Positions 42,270-42,944 of a DNA stretch of 42,944 nt are shown here, in pieces. The notes under the pieces are model-generated. The model was not told the origin of the DNA. It worked only from the letters and a program-made list of their open reading frames with translations, and searched no databases. The stretch spans positions 1 through 42,944 of the forward strand of contig CAJWZE010000009.1 in assembly GCA_913049845.1 (NCBI GenBank). The letters are read 5' to 3'. The position numbers and the translations under genes were made by a program. This stretch comes from an uncultured Cryomorphaceae bacterium (lineage in GTDB: Bacteria; Bacteroidota; Bacteroidia; Flavobacteriales; Schleiferiaceae). The stretch's first letter is position 1. Each line of letters starts with the position of its first letter.

Positions 42270-42599
42270 TTATACTGCGAAGCTTTCGCCACACCCGCAG
42301 GTGCGCGTTGCATTCGGATTATTAAAATTGAAGCCTTTACCGTTCAAACCGCCGCTGTATTCGAGCGTCGTTCCGATGAGGTATAGCAGACTCTTTTTTT
42401 CAACTACCACTTTAACTCCGTTATCTTCATAGAGTTCAGAGTTTGCCGGCATATCAGCCGTAAATTCCATTTTGTACGACAAGCCGGAACAACCACCGCT
42501 TTCCACACCAACGCTGATGTAGGTAGTTTTAAGACTCCTGCCTTCTTCTGCCATCAGGGATGTCAGTTTGTCTTTTGCTGAAGTTGATACTTTGACCAT
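42270..42599 (-). CDS. sufA: SufA/IscA-type Fe-S carrier
   Basis: 109 residues from ATG 42599 (MVKVSTSAKDKLTSLM); a TTG seven codons up is unlikely. The three cluster-binding cysteines are Cys37 (VESGGCSGLSYKMEF), Cys101 and Cys103 (RTCGCGESF). It carries new clusters from SufBCD to apoproteins and opens the operon, just below the promoter at 42631-42664. SufA and IscA cannot be told apart by sequence alone; the operon decides the name. Confidence 0.95.
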   Translation of the reverse strand: MVKVSTSAKDKLTSLMAEEGRSLKTTYISVGVESGGCSGLSYKMEFTADMPANSELYEDNGVKVVVEKKSLLYLIGTTLEYSGGLNGKGFNFNNPNATRTCGCGESFAV

Positions 42600-42630
42600 A
42601 TTGATTTCGACTAATTTCAAAAAAGCACTG

Positions 42631-42664
42631 CAAAGTTAATGAATAAGGGCCTTTTATCTTGCAA
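42631..42664 (-). promoter_or_regulatory. Promoter of the suf operon (flavobacterial type)
   Basis: On the minus strand, TTG (42664-42662), 23 bases, then TAACTTTG (42638-42631), an exact match to TTG-N17-23-TAnnTTTG. The predicted transcript starts near 42624, giving a leader of about 25 bases before sufA. Confidence 0.65.
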
Positions 42665-42690
42665 TCGTATCTTTTAAGGTGATAACTTTA
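42659..42690 (+). promoter_or_regulatory. Candidate thiL promoter, back to back with the suf promoter
   Basis: TTG (42659-42661), 21 bases, then TAACTTTA (42683-42690), one mismatch from the consensus. The start point would fall at or next to the thiL ATG (42695), so the message may be leaderless. Its TTG adjoins that of the suf promoter in the hexamer TTGCAA. Confidence 0.45.
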
Positions 42691-42694
42691 CTTT

Positions 42695-42944
42695 ATGTTT
42701 GATTCGAAGAACGCACAGCGCACCCCAATCTCAGATTTAGGCGAATTTGGTCTGATCAATCACCTGGTAAAAAACGCGAAAACAAAGCTCTCTAATACTG
42801 CGCTGGCAGGAGGTGATGACGCTGCGTTGATAGATCAAGGATACCATTATACAGCCATTTCAACAGACCTTCTAGTTGAGGGCGTGCATTTTGATTTGAG
42901 CTATGTGCCGCTGAAGCACTTGGGCTATAAAAGCGTCGCGGTGA
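42695..42944 (+). CDS. thiL: Thiamine-monophosphate kinase, N-terminal part
   Basis: The first 83 residues, cut by the window end. RTPISDLGEFGLINHLV, GGDDAALIDQG with the metal-binding Asp pair, and STDLLVEGVHFDLSYVPLKH then LGYKSVAV are the standard ThiL opening. It phosphorylates thiamine monophosphate to the active diphosphate cofactor. It diverges from the suf operon. Family call is firm despite truncation. Confidence 0.95.
   Translation, partial: MFDSKNAQRTPISDLGEFGLINHLVKNAKTKLSNTALAGGDDAALIDQGYHYTAISTDLLVEGVHFDLSYVPLKHLGYKSVAV

Noticed and set aside
42659-42664. TTGCAA hexamer as a stand-alone regulator site
   Set aside because: It is fully explained as the two -33 TTG boxes placed back to back.

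Overview
The window comes from a marine-type Bacteroidota chromosome, most likely order Flavobacteriales. The signs are SusC/SusD pairs, two proteins with type IX secretion (T9SS) C-terminal sorting domains, flavobacterial-type promoters (TTG-N17-23-TAnnTTTG) rather than E. coli ones, a proteorhodopsin, and a SUF operon carrying SufT and DUF2480 genes. I see no tRNA, rRNA, CRISPR array, insertion sequence or phage gene. The sequence looks like stable chromosome, cut at both ends inside genes (a SusC gene on the left, thiL on the right).

Layout. (1) 1-12030, + strand: a beta-glucan (probably laminarin) utilisation locus. It has the SusC end, SusD, a PKD surface lipoprotein, a Calx-beta/GH16 lipoprotein, a T9SS carbohydrate-binding protein, a strong terminator, a membrane-spanning propeller/Y_Y_Y/LuxR-type regulator, a secreted GH5-CBM6 enzyme and a small lipoprotein. 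(2) 12032-13906, - strand: an M61 peptidase with a PDZ-like region. (3) 14020-16982: the light-harvesting unit. A green-type DTE proteorhodopsin with a fenestration glycine is transcribed divergently from one ORF that fuses lycopene cyclase (CrtY) to beta-carotene dioxygenase (Blh). (4) 16979-21751: a metallophosphoesterase, DNA polymerase I, and a TetR regulator bracketed by two near-identical palindromes. (5) 22065-24808 and 30902-34502, - strand: tyrosine/homogentisate degradation. HmgA, a PLP sulfur-amino-acid lyase and HPPD form one block; fumarylacetoacetase and the succinyl-CoA:acetoacetate CoA-transferase pair form another. (6) Between these lies a four-gene block, 30754 down to 24860: DUF4856 lipoprotein, imelysin-like lipoprotein, vitamin K-dependent gamma-carboxylase-like membrane protein, and TonB-dependent receptor. 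(7) 34574-36018, + strand: a 2-keto-4-pentenoate hydratase family protein and an outer-membrane protein. (8) 42599 down to 36019: the complete sufABCDSET operon with a 70-residue protein and DUF2480. Its promoter is back to back with that of thiL.

How it fits together: the glucan locus captures and cuts algal beta-glucan. The rhodopsin unit makes its own chromophore, since the fusion protein covers lycopene to beta-carotene to retinal. The tyrosine block sends carbon to fumarate and acetoacetyl-CoA. The TonB/imelysin block is probably metal (iron) or cofactor uptake at the cell envelope, and would suit the iron demand of HPPD, HmgA and SUF. The two most unusual items are the CrtY-Blh fusion beside an antenna-compatible rhodopsin, and the gamma-carboxylase-like enzyme embedded in an imelysin/TonB operon with its catalytic lysine apparently intact.
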